A stretch of 31,328 bases of DNA from NCBI GenBank assembly GCA_031430555.1, contig JANPBQ010000191.1, forward strand, positions 1 through 31,328, written 5' to 3'. Both the position numbers and the translations under genes were made by a program. Source of the DNA: UKL13-2 sp031430555. GTDB taxonomy: Bacteria > Pseudomonadota > Gammaproteobacteria > Burkholderiales > Usitatibacteraceae. Under the pieces are notes generated by a model. The model was not told the origin of the DNA and searched no databases. It saw only the letters and a program-made list of their open reading frames with translations. Shown one piece after another: positions 8,278 to 17,152 of this stretch. The stretch's first letter is position 1; the number at the start of each line of letters is the position of its first letter.

Positions 8278-9513
8278 TCAATTGGCGTTAAGCGGCTCAC
8301 CAGTCAGCCGTTCGATATCCGCGACCGCGCGGTGGAATTCGGCCAGCGCTTTCACATACTGTTGGTTCGATTGAAACAGCGTGCGCTGCGCGTCGATGGC
8401 GTCGAGAAAACCGAACTTGCCAAGTTGATAGCCGGTGGTCGCCGCATCGAAGGCACTCTTTGCGCCGGGCAATAGTTCATCGCGCAACGTCTTCACTTCC
8501 ATTTCAACGGCTTTCAGGCGTTCGTACGTTTGGCCCAGTTCCGACTCCAGCCGCGTGTCGGAAAATGTTTGTTCATCTCGCGCCTTTTCGACACGCCGAA
8601 TCGCCTCCAAAACATTCCCCTGATTTCGGTCGAAGAACGGCAGCGGGATGGAAAGCGTCAATAGCGGCAGGTTTTCGCGGTTGTCTTGCGCGCGTTTGAC
8701 GCCGGCGCCGAGCGTGATGTCGGGGATGCGTTTGGCGCGTTCACCATCCAGCAGCGCACTTCGGCGTGCCACTTCGGCAATCGAGCGCGTGCGTTCCGGA
8801 TTGTTGCGGGCGCGAAGCGTGAGTTGTTCCAATGGCGGCACGACAACCAGCATTTCAAGGTCGCCCGCCGCCTCGGTGAATCGTGGCGTGCTATTTCTCC
8901 AGAAGGCCGTCAATCGTTTTCTTGCGCTCGCCAATTCGCGACCTGCCTGCTCGGCTTCAATCCGCGCGGCACCCGCTTCGAGTCGCGCTTTGGTTTCTTC
9001 CACCGGCGACACTTTGCCGGCGGTCACGCGCTTGCCGACCACTTCTGCCGCCTCGCCTGCAAGCGCCACCGCTTGATCGGACAGTTGCTTGCGTCGTTGG
9101 CCGGCCAGCACGTCGATGAAGGCATGCGCGGCGCGCGTGAACACGTCGATTCGTTTTGCATCGTACTCGGCCGTGGCGGCATCCTTGCCGAAACCTGCTG
9201 CGCGAATCCGCGCGGACCTTTTGCCGCCAAGTTCGATCAACTGGCTGATTTGCAGCGACGTCGAGCGCGATGGCTTGCCGACTTCTTCCCAGGATGCACT
9301 CAGTTCGGGGTTTGGCAACACTTCCGATTGCAGCACTGCCGCATCCGCCGCGCCCACTTCCCGACCGATTGCGGCGAGTTCGCTGTTATGAACTCTCGTC
9401 AGTGCCAACGCGGCTTTCAGTGTCAAGGGGCCAGGTGGCTCGACCGGCTTTTCAATCTGCGCGTACGCCATCGAAACCCATAGCAGGCACGCAACCAAAA
9501 CCAATTTATTCAT
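8278..9513 (-). CDS. czcC: CzcC-type outer-membrane efflux protein
   Basis: 411 residues. The start is ATG 9513, with GAGGA four bases away; the ATG 15 bp further upstream overlaps that Shine-Dalgarno sequence and is rejected. The signal peptide is MNKLVLVACLLWVSMAYA. The body has the TolC/OEP repeat: LTLKAALALTRVHNSELAAI, then EVLPNPELSASWEEVGKPSRS with SLQISQLIELGGKRSARI near residues 70-110, and in the second half TLSIPLPFFDRNQGN and GYQLGKFGFLDAIDAQRTLF. These are hallmarks of CzcC/CusC-like channels. It forms the outer-membrane exit duct of the CzcCBA pump. It lies 115 bp after czcI and 44 bp before czcB. Confidence 0.93.
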   Translation of the reverse strand: MNKLVLVACLLWVSMAYAQIEKPVEPPGPLTLKAALALTRVHNSELAAIGREVGAADAAVLQSEVLPNPELSASWEEVGKPSRSTSLQISQLIELGGKRSARIRAAGFGKDAATAEYDAKRIDVFTRAAHAFIDVLAGQRRKQLSDQAVALAGEAAEVVGKRVTAGKVSPVEETKARLEAGAARIEAEQAGRELASARKRLTAFWRNSTPRFTEAAGDLEMLVVVPPLEQLTLRARNNPERTRSIAEVARRSALLDGERAKRIPDITLGAGVKRAQDNRENLPLLTLSIPLPFFDRNQGNVLEAIRRVEKARDEQTFSDTRLESELGQTYERLKAVEMEVKTLRDELLPGAKSAFDAATTGYQLGKFGFLDAIDAQRTLFQSNQQYVKALAEFHRAVADIERLTGEPLNAN

Positions 9514-9628
9514 TGTGTCCTCAAGCAAATGCCGACGAACGACGTCAGCGGAATCCGAATGGAATCCGGCGAGAGAATGCCGCGCTTACATCAGCGCTTT
9601 GGTAACAAGCAGGACGACTCGCCGGGAT

Positions 9629-10000
9629 TTACAGGCGGGTGGCGAGAGGTGGACGGAAGGGGTTGTCCGGGGAGCGGTAGGGAATCCGCTGGAAGTGAAA
9701 AGTAACTGGCTCGGCAGAATTACGCGGAATGGTTGCCGCCGATAAAGTGAAAATCGTCGCCCCCGTCGAATGGCAACAGGCGGGACAATCAACGTCATTC
9801 ATCGCACTCTTCTTGCTCTTGCCTTCTTGCGATTCATCGACGTGCTTATCGACGTGCTTATCGACATGCTCATGCGCATGATGGCCGAGATGGTTCTGCG
9901 CGGCCACGCCCACTTCGTGCTGGCAATACTCGGCCACCGCAGCAAAGCTCCACTGAATTGGCAAAATGCAAATGACGAGAATCGCGATGAGTTTGCGCAT
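9629..10000 (-). CDS. czcI: CzcI-like periplasmic protein
   Basis: 123 residues. Signal peptide MRKLIAILVICILPIQWSFA, then AEYCQHE and a His-rich stretch (HLGHHAHEHVDKHVDKHVDE), a Cys pair (DVDCPACCH) and the C-terminal YRSPDNPFRPPLA. CzcI proteins precede czcC in Cupriavidus-type operons and share the AAYCQHE...HFGHHxHxH pattern and the PFRPP end. They are thought to modulate induction or the periplasmic metal level, but their mechanism is not established. No Shine-Dalgarno sequence is visible. The gene begins 54 bp after the stop of the P-type ATPase gene, and I see no terminator between them, so read-through from the CadR promoter is likely. A CATAAT hexamer ten bases before the start could be an own -10 element, but no good -35 accompanies it. 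Confidence 0.85.
   Translation of the reverse strand: MRKLIAILVICILPIQWSFAAVAEYCQHEVGVAAQNHLGHHAHEHVDKHVDKHVDESQEGKSKKSAMNDVDCPACCHSTGATIFTLSAATIPRNSAEPVTFHFQRIPYRSPDNPFRPPLATRL
9841..9876 (+). repeat. 12-bp in-frame tandem repeat inside czcI
   Basis: The unit CGTGCTTATCGA occurs twice exactly (9841-9852, 9853-9864) followed by a degenerate third unit. On the coding strand it encodes repeated DKHV, enlarging the His-rich metal-binding stretch in steps of four residues. Confidence 0.8.
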
Positions 10001-10054
10001 GGCGCGAATTATGCCAGATATGCCTGGCCGGAGCGGCGATAGTCGTGGTGGCGG

Positions 10055-12277
10055 CTATACACGACTGCTGCCCCGCAGCAATCGCAGCCCGTTGGCCACC
10101 ACAATAAGGCTTGCACCGGCATCGGCGAACACCGCCATCCACAACGTGCCAACACCGGTCAGCGTCAATACAAAGAAAATAACCTTGATGCTGAGTGCGA
10201 AGGTGATGTTTTGCCAAAGCACCTGGGACGTTTTCCGCGACAGGCGAATGAACTCGGGTAACTTGCGAAGATCGTCCTGCATTAGCGCCACGTCGGCCGT
10301 TTCAATCGCGGTATCGGTGCCGGCGGCCCCCATCGCGAAGCCGATGCTCGATCGCGCCAGCGCGGGCGCATCGTTGACGCCATCGCCCACCATCCCGACC
10401 GGGCCGCGCTCGAGCAATGCGCCGATCGCGGCAAGCTTGTCGTCCGGCATCAAATTGCCGCGTGCATCTTCAATCCCGACTTGCAACCCGACGGCTTTCG
10501 CGGTCTTGTCGTTGTCGCCGGTGAGCATGATGGTTTCAATGCCCAGCGATTTTAAATCCGCGATGGCCGCTTTGCTGGTATCCCGAATCGTGTCGGCGAC
10601 GGCAAATACGGCAAGCGACTCGCTTTTGGTCCCAAGGACGATGGCGGTCTTGGCTTCAATCTCCAATCGATCCAGCGCTTCCTCCACGTCAGGCGAGCAA
10701 ACTTTCAGGTCTTCGATCAATCGATGGTTGCCCAGAAAGTAAGTCATGCCGTCCAGTGTTCCTTTCACGCCGCGTCCGGGAAGTGCCTCGAAATTGTCCA
10801 CGAGAGCAACGCTGTTCTTGTATGCCGCAACAATGGCTGTCGCGACCGGATGCTCGGACAACGCATCGAGACTGGCGGCGATGCGCAGCGCTTCTTCCTT
10901 CGACAAACGGGACAGAGGCACCACGTTGGTTAACACCGGCTTACCGTGCGTAATCGTGCCGGTCTTGTCCAGCGCCACCGTTTTGAGTTCGCGTCCTTGT
11001 TCAAGATAGACACCGCCCTTGACCAGTATCCCCCGTCGCGCGGCATTGGCGAGGCCACTGACGATGGTCACCGGTGTAGAAATCACCAGCGCGCACGGGC
11101 AGGCAATCACCAGCAGCACCAGCGCTTTATAAATCCAGTCGTACCACGGCATGCCGAACGCCAGCGGCGGCACCAACGCCACCAGCAATGCCAGCGCAAA
11201 CACGACCGGCGTATAAATGCGGGCGAATCTGTCGACGAAGCGCTGCGTCGGCGCACGCTGGCCTTGCGCCGCCTGAATGGATTTGGCGATGCGGTCCAAC
11301 GTGGTCTCGCCCTTGCCCGCCGTTACGCGAAACTCCAGAACGCCGCGTTCGTTCAGCGTGCCCGCGAACAAGGTTGCACCCACTGTTTTCTCGACCGGCA
11401 TGCTTTCGCCGGTGATCGGCGCCTGATTGACGCCGGACTGCCCGGAGACCACGATGCCATCCAGCGCGATGCGCTCACCCGGTCGGACGCGCACAATCTG
11501 CCCGATGCGGATCTGGTCCGCATGAACTTCAGACCAGGTCTCGTCGGTACCTTTTACGAAAGCGGTTTCGGGCGCATGCGCCATCAGGCTGCGGATCGCA
11601 TTGCGGGCGCGATCAAGGCTCACGACTTCGATCATTTCCGCAATACCGAACAGCCAGATCACGACGGCCGCTTCCGGCCACTGGCCGATTGCCACGGCAC
11701 CGAACACGGCGACCGTCATCAGTAAATTGATATTGAGCGTAAACGACTTGAGTGCGATCCAGCCTTTCTTTAGCGTTTCAAGACCACCGGTAAAAATCGC
11801 GACCAGCGCCAAAACCGCGACCGTGATCGAGGTTTCACTACCCGTCGCGTAAGCAACGACTTCAGAACTGATGGCGGCTATACCGGCGACCGACATCATC
11901 ACCCATTCCCGCCGCGAAATGCTACGGACTTCTTCTTCGCCCGGCGCGGCATCCGTGTGGACACTCATGCCTTCGCCTTGCAATGGAAGGCCCGCCATAC
12001 CGATGCCGACCAACGCGGCATCGATTGACGTGGTATCGCTCAGGGTGTGATTGACCGTCAGTACCCGATTGATGAGATCAAAGTTCAGGCCGACGACACC
12101 AGGCTTGCCATCGATCACCTTGCGGATCAAGGCCTCCTCGGTCGGGCAGTCCATTTTCTGGATTTTGAGCCGCAGGATTTTCGCGCCGGCAAACGCAATT
12201 GCAGGTGGGGTCGGCGAACTGACCACCGGGGCGGGTGGCTTTGCCTCGCAGGCATGATCATGCCGATGGACGCTCAT
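10055..12277 (-). CDS. cadA: Cd/Zn/Pb-translocating P1B-type ATPase
   Basis: 740 residues from ATG 12277, which has GGAGA seven bases upstream; the 13 residues before it are leader. Order: His-containing N-terminus (SVHRHDHACE), one HMA domain with the single-Cys variant MDCPTEEAL (residues 42-50), four TM helices, actuator motif ITGESMP, TM6 IACPCALVIS, phosphorylation DKTGTITHG, SEHPVA, and MVGDGVNDAPAL. TM8 carries FADAGASLIVVANGLRLL, whose Asp, with the TM7 Lys, marks the P1B-2 (Zn/Cd/Pb) class. It pumps these cations from cytoplasm to periplasm, where CzcCBA can pick them up. A MerR-family promoter sits 30-60 bp upstream and the czc genes follow after 54 bp. zntA would be an equally good name. 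Confidence 0.94.
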   Translation of the reverse strand: MSVHRHDHACEAKPPAPVVSSPTPPAIAFAGAKILRLKIQKMDCPTEEALIRKVIDGKPGVVGLNFDLINRVLTVNHTLSDTTSIDAALVGIGMAGLPLQGEGMSVHTDAAPGEEEVRSISRREWVMMSVAGIAAISSEVVAYATGSETSITVAVLALVAIFTGGLETLKKGWIALKSFTLNINLLMTVAVFGAVAIGQWPEAAVVIWLFGIAEMIEVVSLDRARNAIRSLMAHAPETAFVKGTDETWSEVHADQIRIGQIVRVRPGERIALDGIVVSGQSGVNQAPITGESMPVEKTVGATLFAGTLNERGVLEFRVTAGKGETTLDRIAKSIQAAQGQRAPTQRFVDRFARIYTPVVFALALLVALVPPLAFGMPWYDWIYKALVLLVIACPCALVISTPVTIVSGLANAARRGILVKGGVYLEQGRELKTVALDKTGTITHGKPVLTNVVPLSRLSKEEALRIAASLDALSEHPVATAIVAAYKNSVALVDNFEALPGRGVKGTLDGMTYFLGNHRLIEDLKVCSPDVEEALDRLEIEAKTAIVLGTKSESLAVFAVADTIRDTSKAAIADLKSLGIETIMLTGDNDKTAKAVGLQVGIEDARGNLMPDDKLAAIGALLERGPVGMVGDGVNDAPALARSSIGFAMGAAGTDTAIETADVALMQDDLRKLPEFIRLSRKTSQVLWQNITFALSIKVIFFVLTLTGVGTLWMAVFADAGASLIVVANGLRLLRGSSRV

Positions 12278-12307
12278 TGATATTCTCCGGGATTGTGCAT
12301 AAGATGC

Positions 12308-12338
12308 ATTAGGCACTCTGGAGTCACTACAAGGTCAA
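12308..12338 (-). promoter_or_regulatory. MerR-family (CadR/PbrR-type) operator-promoter of cadA
   Basis: On the minus strand -35 TTGACC (12338-12333) and -10 CCTAAT (12313-12308) are separated by 19 bp, the overlong spacer used by MerR-type activators. The spacer holds an imperfect dyad, ACCTTGTAGT and ACTCTGGAGT (12335-12315, 7 of 10 positions symmetric). Layout and bases match the PbrA promoter and resemble the zntA operator. The transcript would start about 24 bases before the cadA ATG. CadR encoded at 12719 is the likely regulator. Confidence 0.85.
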
Positions 12339-12368
12339 GCGAATTTTCGGAAACGCAATGTAGGTGCC

Positions 12369-12701
12369 ATGGAATATCTAAAGACTTTCGTGTTGTTCGC
12401 CGCGACGGCGGTTGCCGAGATCGTCGGCTGCTATCTGCCATGGCTATGGCTGAAGCAGGGCAAGCCGGTCTGGCTGCTGGTTCCCGCAGCGATGTCGCTG
12501 GCGCTGTTCGTCTGGCTGTTGACTCTTCATCCGGATGCGACCGGTCGCGTGTATGCCGCTTACGGCGGCGTATACGTCGCGGTCGCCTTCGGCTGGCTGT
12601 GGCTGGTCGACGGCGTGGTGCCGGGACGATGGGACATGATCGGTGTCGCCGTCACCATGGCGGGCATGACGATCATCGCTTTTCAGCCAAGAATCGGCTG
12701 A
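12369..12701 (+). CDS. ynfA: YnfA family (UPF0060) small membrane protein
   Basis: 110 residues with four predicted membrane segments: LKTFVLFAATAVAEIVGCYLPWLWL, WLLVPAAMSLALFVWLLTL, AAYGGVYVAVAFGWLWLVDG and MIGVAVTMAGMTIIAF. The motifs AEIVGCYLPWLWL, GRVYAAYGGVYV and DxIGxxxxxxGxxII are conserved in YnfA. The family is SMR-like in size and topology, and drug efflux has been proposed for some members, but the physiological substrate is unsettled. The gene lies between cadA (divergent) and cadR (18 bp downstream, same strand), so it forms an operon with the regulator. A link to Cd/Zn resistance is suggested only by this position. Confidence 0.9.
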   Translation: MEYLKTFVLFAATAVAEIVGCYLPWLWLKQGKPVWLLVPAAMSLALFVWLLTLHPDATGRVYAAYGGVYVAVAFGWLWLVDGVVPGRWDMIGVAVTMAGMTIIAFQPRIG

Positions 12702-12718
12702 TCCACCCGGAGCCCATG

Positions 12719-13162
12719 ATGCGCATTGGAGAACTGGCAAAGGCTACGCACTCGGACGTCGATACGATCCGTTATTACGAGAAGATCGGAATCCTGCCCA
12801 AACCGGCGCGAACCGAAGGCAACTACCGGCACTACGGCGAGGCGCAGGCGGATCGGCTGCGATTCGTGCGGCACTGCCGGTCGCTGGATATGACGCTCGA
12901 TGAGATACGCGTGTTACTGCGGTTTCGCGATGGGCCGGAATCGAACTGTGGAGAAGTCAATCAATTGCTCGACGAACATATCGGGCACGTGACGACGCGG
13001 ATTGCCGCGCTGACGTTGCTCGAGAAAGAGTTGCGAAAACTGCGCCGCCAATGCCGGAAAGCCCAGAAGGCAAAAGACTGCGGCATTCTTGCGGGAATCG
13101 GCCGCCGTGCGGTGCCCGCAAAGGACAAAGGCAGCACGCGGCACGTCGTTGGCGCGCACTAG
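12719..13162 (+). CDS. cadR: Cd(II)/Pb(II)-responsive MerR family regulator
   Basis: 147 residues. Of two adjacent ATGs, 12719 is chosen because GGAG (12709-12712) lies six bases before it and only three before 12716. The winged helix-turn-helix is MRIGELAKATHSDVDTIRYY with EKIGILPKPARTEGNYRHYG. Metal-binding Cys are C77 (ESNCGEVN), C112 (LRRQC) and C121 (KDCGIL), the same triad and spacing as in CadR and PbrR. The His-rich tail found on some CadR proteins is absent; the end is basic (KDKGSTRHVVGAH). It should bind the dyad at 12315-12335 and activate cadA, and perhaps the czc genes behind it. No separate promoter for ynfA-cadR is evident; autoregulation from the same divergent region is likely. 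Confidence 0.92.
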   Translation: MRIGELAKATHSDVDTIRYYEKIGILPKPARTEGNYRHYGEAQADRLRFVRHCRSLDMTLDEIRVLLRFRDGPESNCGEVNQLLDEHIGHVTTRIAALTLLEKELRKLRRQCRKAQKAKDCGILAGIGRRAVPAKDKGSTRHVVGAH

Positions 13163-13165
13163 GCA

Positions 13166-13228
13166 AGATCGCCATTTGGCGACATTCTCCGTGCACAAAT
13201 GGCCTGCAAGCCACACCAGTGCTTGCGT
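13166..13228 (+). repeat. Dispersed 63-bp repeat, copy B
   Basis: It starts AGATCGCCATTTGGCG, with a perfect CGCCA-TT-TGGCG palindrome, and ends CCAGTGCTTGCGT. It lies between the convergent ends of cadR and copA and nearly fills that gap. Its spacing is identical to copies A and C. Confidence 0.78.
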
Positions 13229-13242
13229 TTGCAACTACGTGA

Positions 13243-15488
<2,246 letters not shown>

Positions 15489-15492
<4 letters not shown>

Positions 15493-16031
15493 GGCGAAAT
15501 CCATCCTGAGCGAAGCGCAACCGGACGATTTGCGGCAAATGCCGTGATGGCCGTGTCGACGACGCGATCCACGCACCATTTGGCGTAGGCCAGGCCGAAG
15601 ACACGCCCAAGCAATGCGCCCGATATGGTGCGAGGAAGCTCGAAGTCGATTGAAACCGTTACCCGGCAATCTTCGTCTGCCGGTTCAATCTCAAACCCCA
15701 TGCCGTAGCCCCCCATCACGATCAGCCGTGGAACACCGATGGTCTCCCATCGCTTGCAAAAAGGTGGTTCACGCCGGACAACACGTTCGCTGGCAACAAG
15801 ACGAATGCCGTCTACGGAACCCTCAACATTGATCACCGACCCAACCGCCTGTCCCCGCAGGTTGTCCAAAGTGGTCGTCATGGTAGCTCCAAACGTCGCC
15901 CAACTGGGTTGTCCCATGTGCATCGTGATATTTTCATGCACGTCCAGAAATTTGAACACGGAATCCGGCGGAGCGTGCAATGTCACGCGCCGCTCCACGT
16001 GCTGGCGGACAGTCGACACTTGGGTTCGCAC
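15489..16031 (-). CDS. SRPBCC (START-like) family protein in the copper operon
   Basis: The open frame reaches an ATG at 16121 but that part overlaps the preceding gene by 80 bp. GTG 16031, ten bases after that gene's stop, is a better start; GTG 16019 is also possible and none has a clear Shine-Dalgarno sequence. About 180 residues. The pattern VERRVTLHAPPDSVFKFLDV, GSVINVEGSVDGIRLVASERVV, CRVTVSIDFELP and a C-terminal helix VFGLAYAKWCVDRVVDTAI is typical of the polyketide-cyclase/SRPBCC fold, with a hydrophobic ligand pocket. No ligand can be inferred. ATGA coupling to copA indicates co-expression. The last residues (RSGWISP) are encoded by a stretch (15501-15516) shared with the palindromic repeat at 18826. 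Confidence 0.7.
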
Positions 16032-16041
16032 GACTGCCGGG

Positions 16042-16413
16042 TTACGGCAGCTTGGCACCGATTTTGCGGTGCATCTGAGCCATTTCGGCGTTTTGCTTTC
16101 CCGCCTTTTCATAATCCGCAATCAGCGCCTTGCAATGGGCGACCATTCCGGCACCACTCGCCTTGGCCCACGGTGCAGTCGCATAGGCCTGTGCCATTTT
16201 GCGATGCCGTTCCGCTGCGGCCTTGTCGGTGTCTGCTTGTTTATCGAACTCAGCGGCAAGCTGCTCGTGATCAGCTTTGGTTTTCGCCGCGACGATCTTT
16301 TCGGCAAGTCCGGCGGTCGCGGGCGTCTGCGCAAACGCACCGGACATCAATGATGCGCTGAGCAGAATTGCGCCTAACCCACTAACCAGAAAACCGCGTT
16401 TTTGCATTGTCAT
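16042..16413 (-). CDS. Small exported helical protein of unknown function
   Basis: 123 residues. GGAG lies seven bases before ATG 16413. The N-terminus KRGFLVSGLGAILLSASLMSGAFA is a signal peptide. The mature part is all-helical and Ala/Lys-rich (LAEKIVAAKTKADHEQLAAEF, QADTDKAAAERHRKMAQAY, HCKALIADYEKAGKQNAEMAQM HRKIG), with one Cys and several His and Met. Similar small periplasmic helical proteins occur beside copper genes, but I do not recognise a named family. It is followed ten bases later by the SRPBCC gene and then copA. Metal scavenging is possible from the His/Met content but is a guess. Confidence 0.7.
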   Translation of the reverse strand: MTMQKRGFLVSGLGAILLSASLMSGAFAQTPATAGLAEKIVAAKTKADHEQLAAEFDKQADTDKAAAERHRKMAQAYATAPWAKASGAGMVAHCKALIADYEKAGKQNAEMAQMHRKIGAKLP

Positions 16414-16568
16414 GATTTACTCCATGATAAGAACAGCTTGATTGAATGAACCGGTCTCACGACGTCGCGTGGTTCGGGGTACAGACTCTCTTCTCCGGTA
16501 ACGGCTAGCGTCGACTGTCGTTACACTCATTTGCATGCCTGATTCGGCATTTCGTCGTTTCAATGAAC

Positions 16569-16811
16569 TCACTTGCTCTTGTCTTTATCGCTGTGCTCGT
16601 GCCCGTGATCGCCGTGCATGAAGACATGCATCAGCGGACACGCCAGCAGCAGCAGGTACGGCGCAACGCCCAACGCATGCCCCCAGTGCTCGCGAAGAAC
16701 ATAGAACCCGACAATGACCGCGACCATCATGACCGCACCCTTCCAGGCAACACCCATGCGGGATCGTGCCGCGTCGGGATGATGCTGCGAATGACTGTCG
16801 TGGTTTTCCAT
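16569..16811 (-). CDS. DUF2933-type small membrane protein
   Basis: 80 residues from ATG 16811, with AAAGG upstream; the frame before that start is leader. MENHDSHSQHHPDAARS is a His-rich N-terminus. Two membrane segments follow (KGAVMMVAVIVGFYVLREH and YLLLLACPLMHVFMH). The tail is HGDHGHEHSDKDKSK. The sequence YLLLLACPLMHxFMHxxHGHxH is the DUF2933 pattern, a family often found in copper and silver resistance loci. A CPLMHVFMH segment inside the membrane plus His at both ends suggests metal contact, but no function is proven. It is the first gene of the minus-strand copper group, 155 bp before the next gene. The palindrome cluster at 16884-16927 lies just upstream and may control it. Confidence 0.82.
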   Translation of the reverse strand: MENHDSHSQHHPDAARSRMGVAWKGAVMMVAVIVGFYVLREHWGHALGVAPYLLLLACPLMHVFMHGDHGHEHSDKDKSK

Positions 16812-16883
16812 GGCGCTGCCTTTCCAATTCGAGACGGAGTGCACGGATCACACTCAACGTACGCCCATGGCGAATCACCGGCT

Positions 16884-16927
16884 TGATAAGTATCAAACGT
16901 GTGAACGTTTGATTGTCAATCGACAAT
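16884..16927. promoter_or_regulatory. Cluster of three palindromes with a -35-like TTGACA, between the divergent copper operon and multicopper oxidase gene
   Basis: Three perfect inverted repeats follow one another: TGATA-AG-TATCA (16884-16895), ATCAAACGT-GTGA-ACGTTTGAT (16892-16913, 9-bp arms) and ATTGTC-AATC-GACAAT (16912-16927). On the minus strand TTGACA (16919-16914) is followed after 19 bp by GATACT (16894-16889), placing the 22-bp palindrome in the promoter spacer, as for MerR-type or repressor operators. The promoter would serve the DUF2933 gene and perhaps copA. No cognate regulator gene is next to it. Confidence 0.6.
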
Positions 16928-17152
16928 TGCGTCAGTGTCGAGACTGGCCATCGGCCCGAGCAACCGCGACGCGACGATCATGTATGCCACGAACGGCATG
17001 TCTTTCCTTTCTACCTGCTCACTGCTTGATGAAGCGCAACACGTGCGCAAATGATCGGAGTAGCTTTGACTCATCGTGCCGGTTGCGGGTGCATTGCACA
17101 GACTCTCTGCCATCGGGCTACAGCACCGAAAAAAGGACTAAGTGGCAGCAGA

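Noticed and set aside
9838..9880. CRISPR-like short repeat
   Set aside because: The 12-bp units are directly adjacent, have no spacers and lie in frame inside czcI.
10946..11725. Plus-strand open frame (259 codons) opposite cadA
   Set aside because: The translation is Arg/His/Gln-rich without domains, and the opposite strand encodes a fully conserved P-type ATPase.
12293..12718. N-terminal extension of the cadR frame across ynfA
   Set aside because: The extension runs out of frame through ynfA and the promoter region. MerR homology starts exactly at the ATG with a Shine-Dalgarno sequence at 12719.
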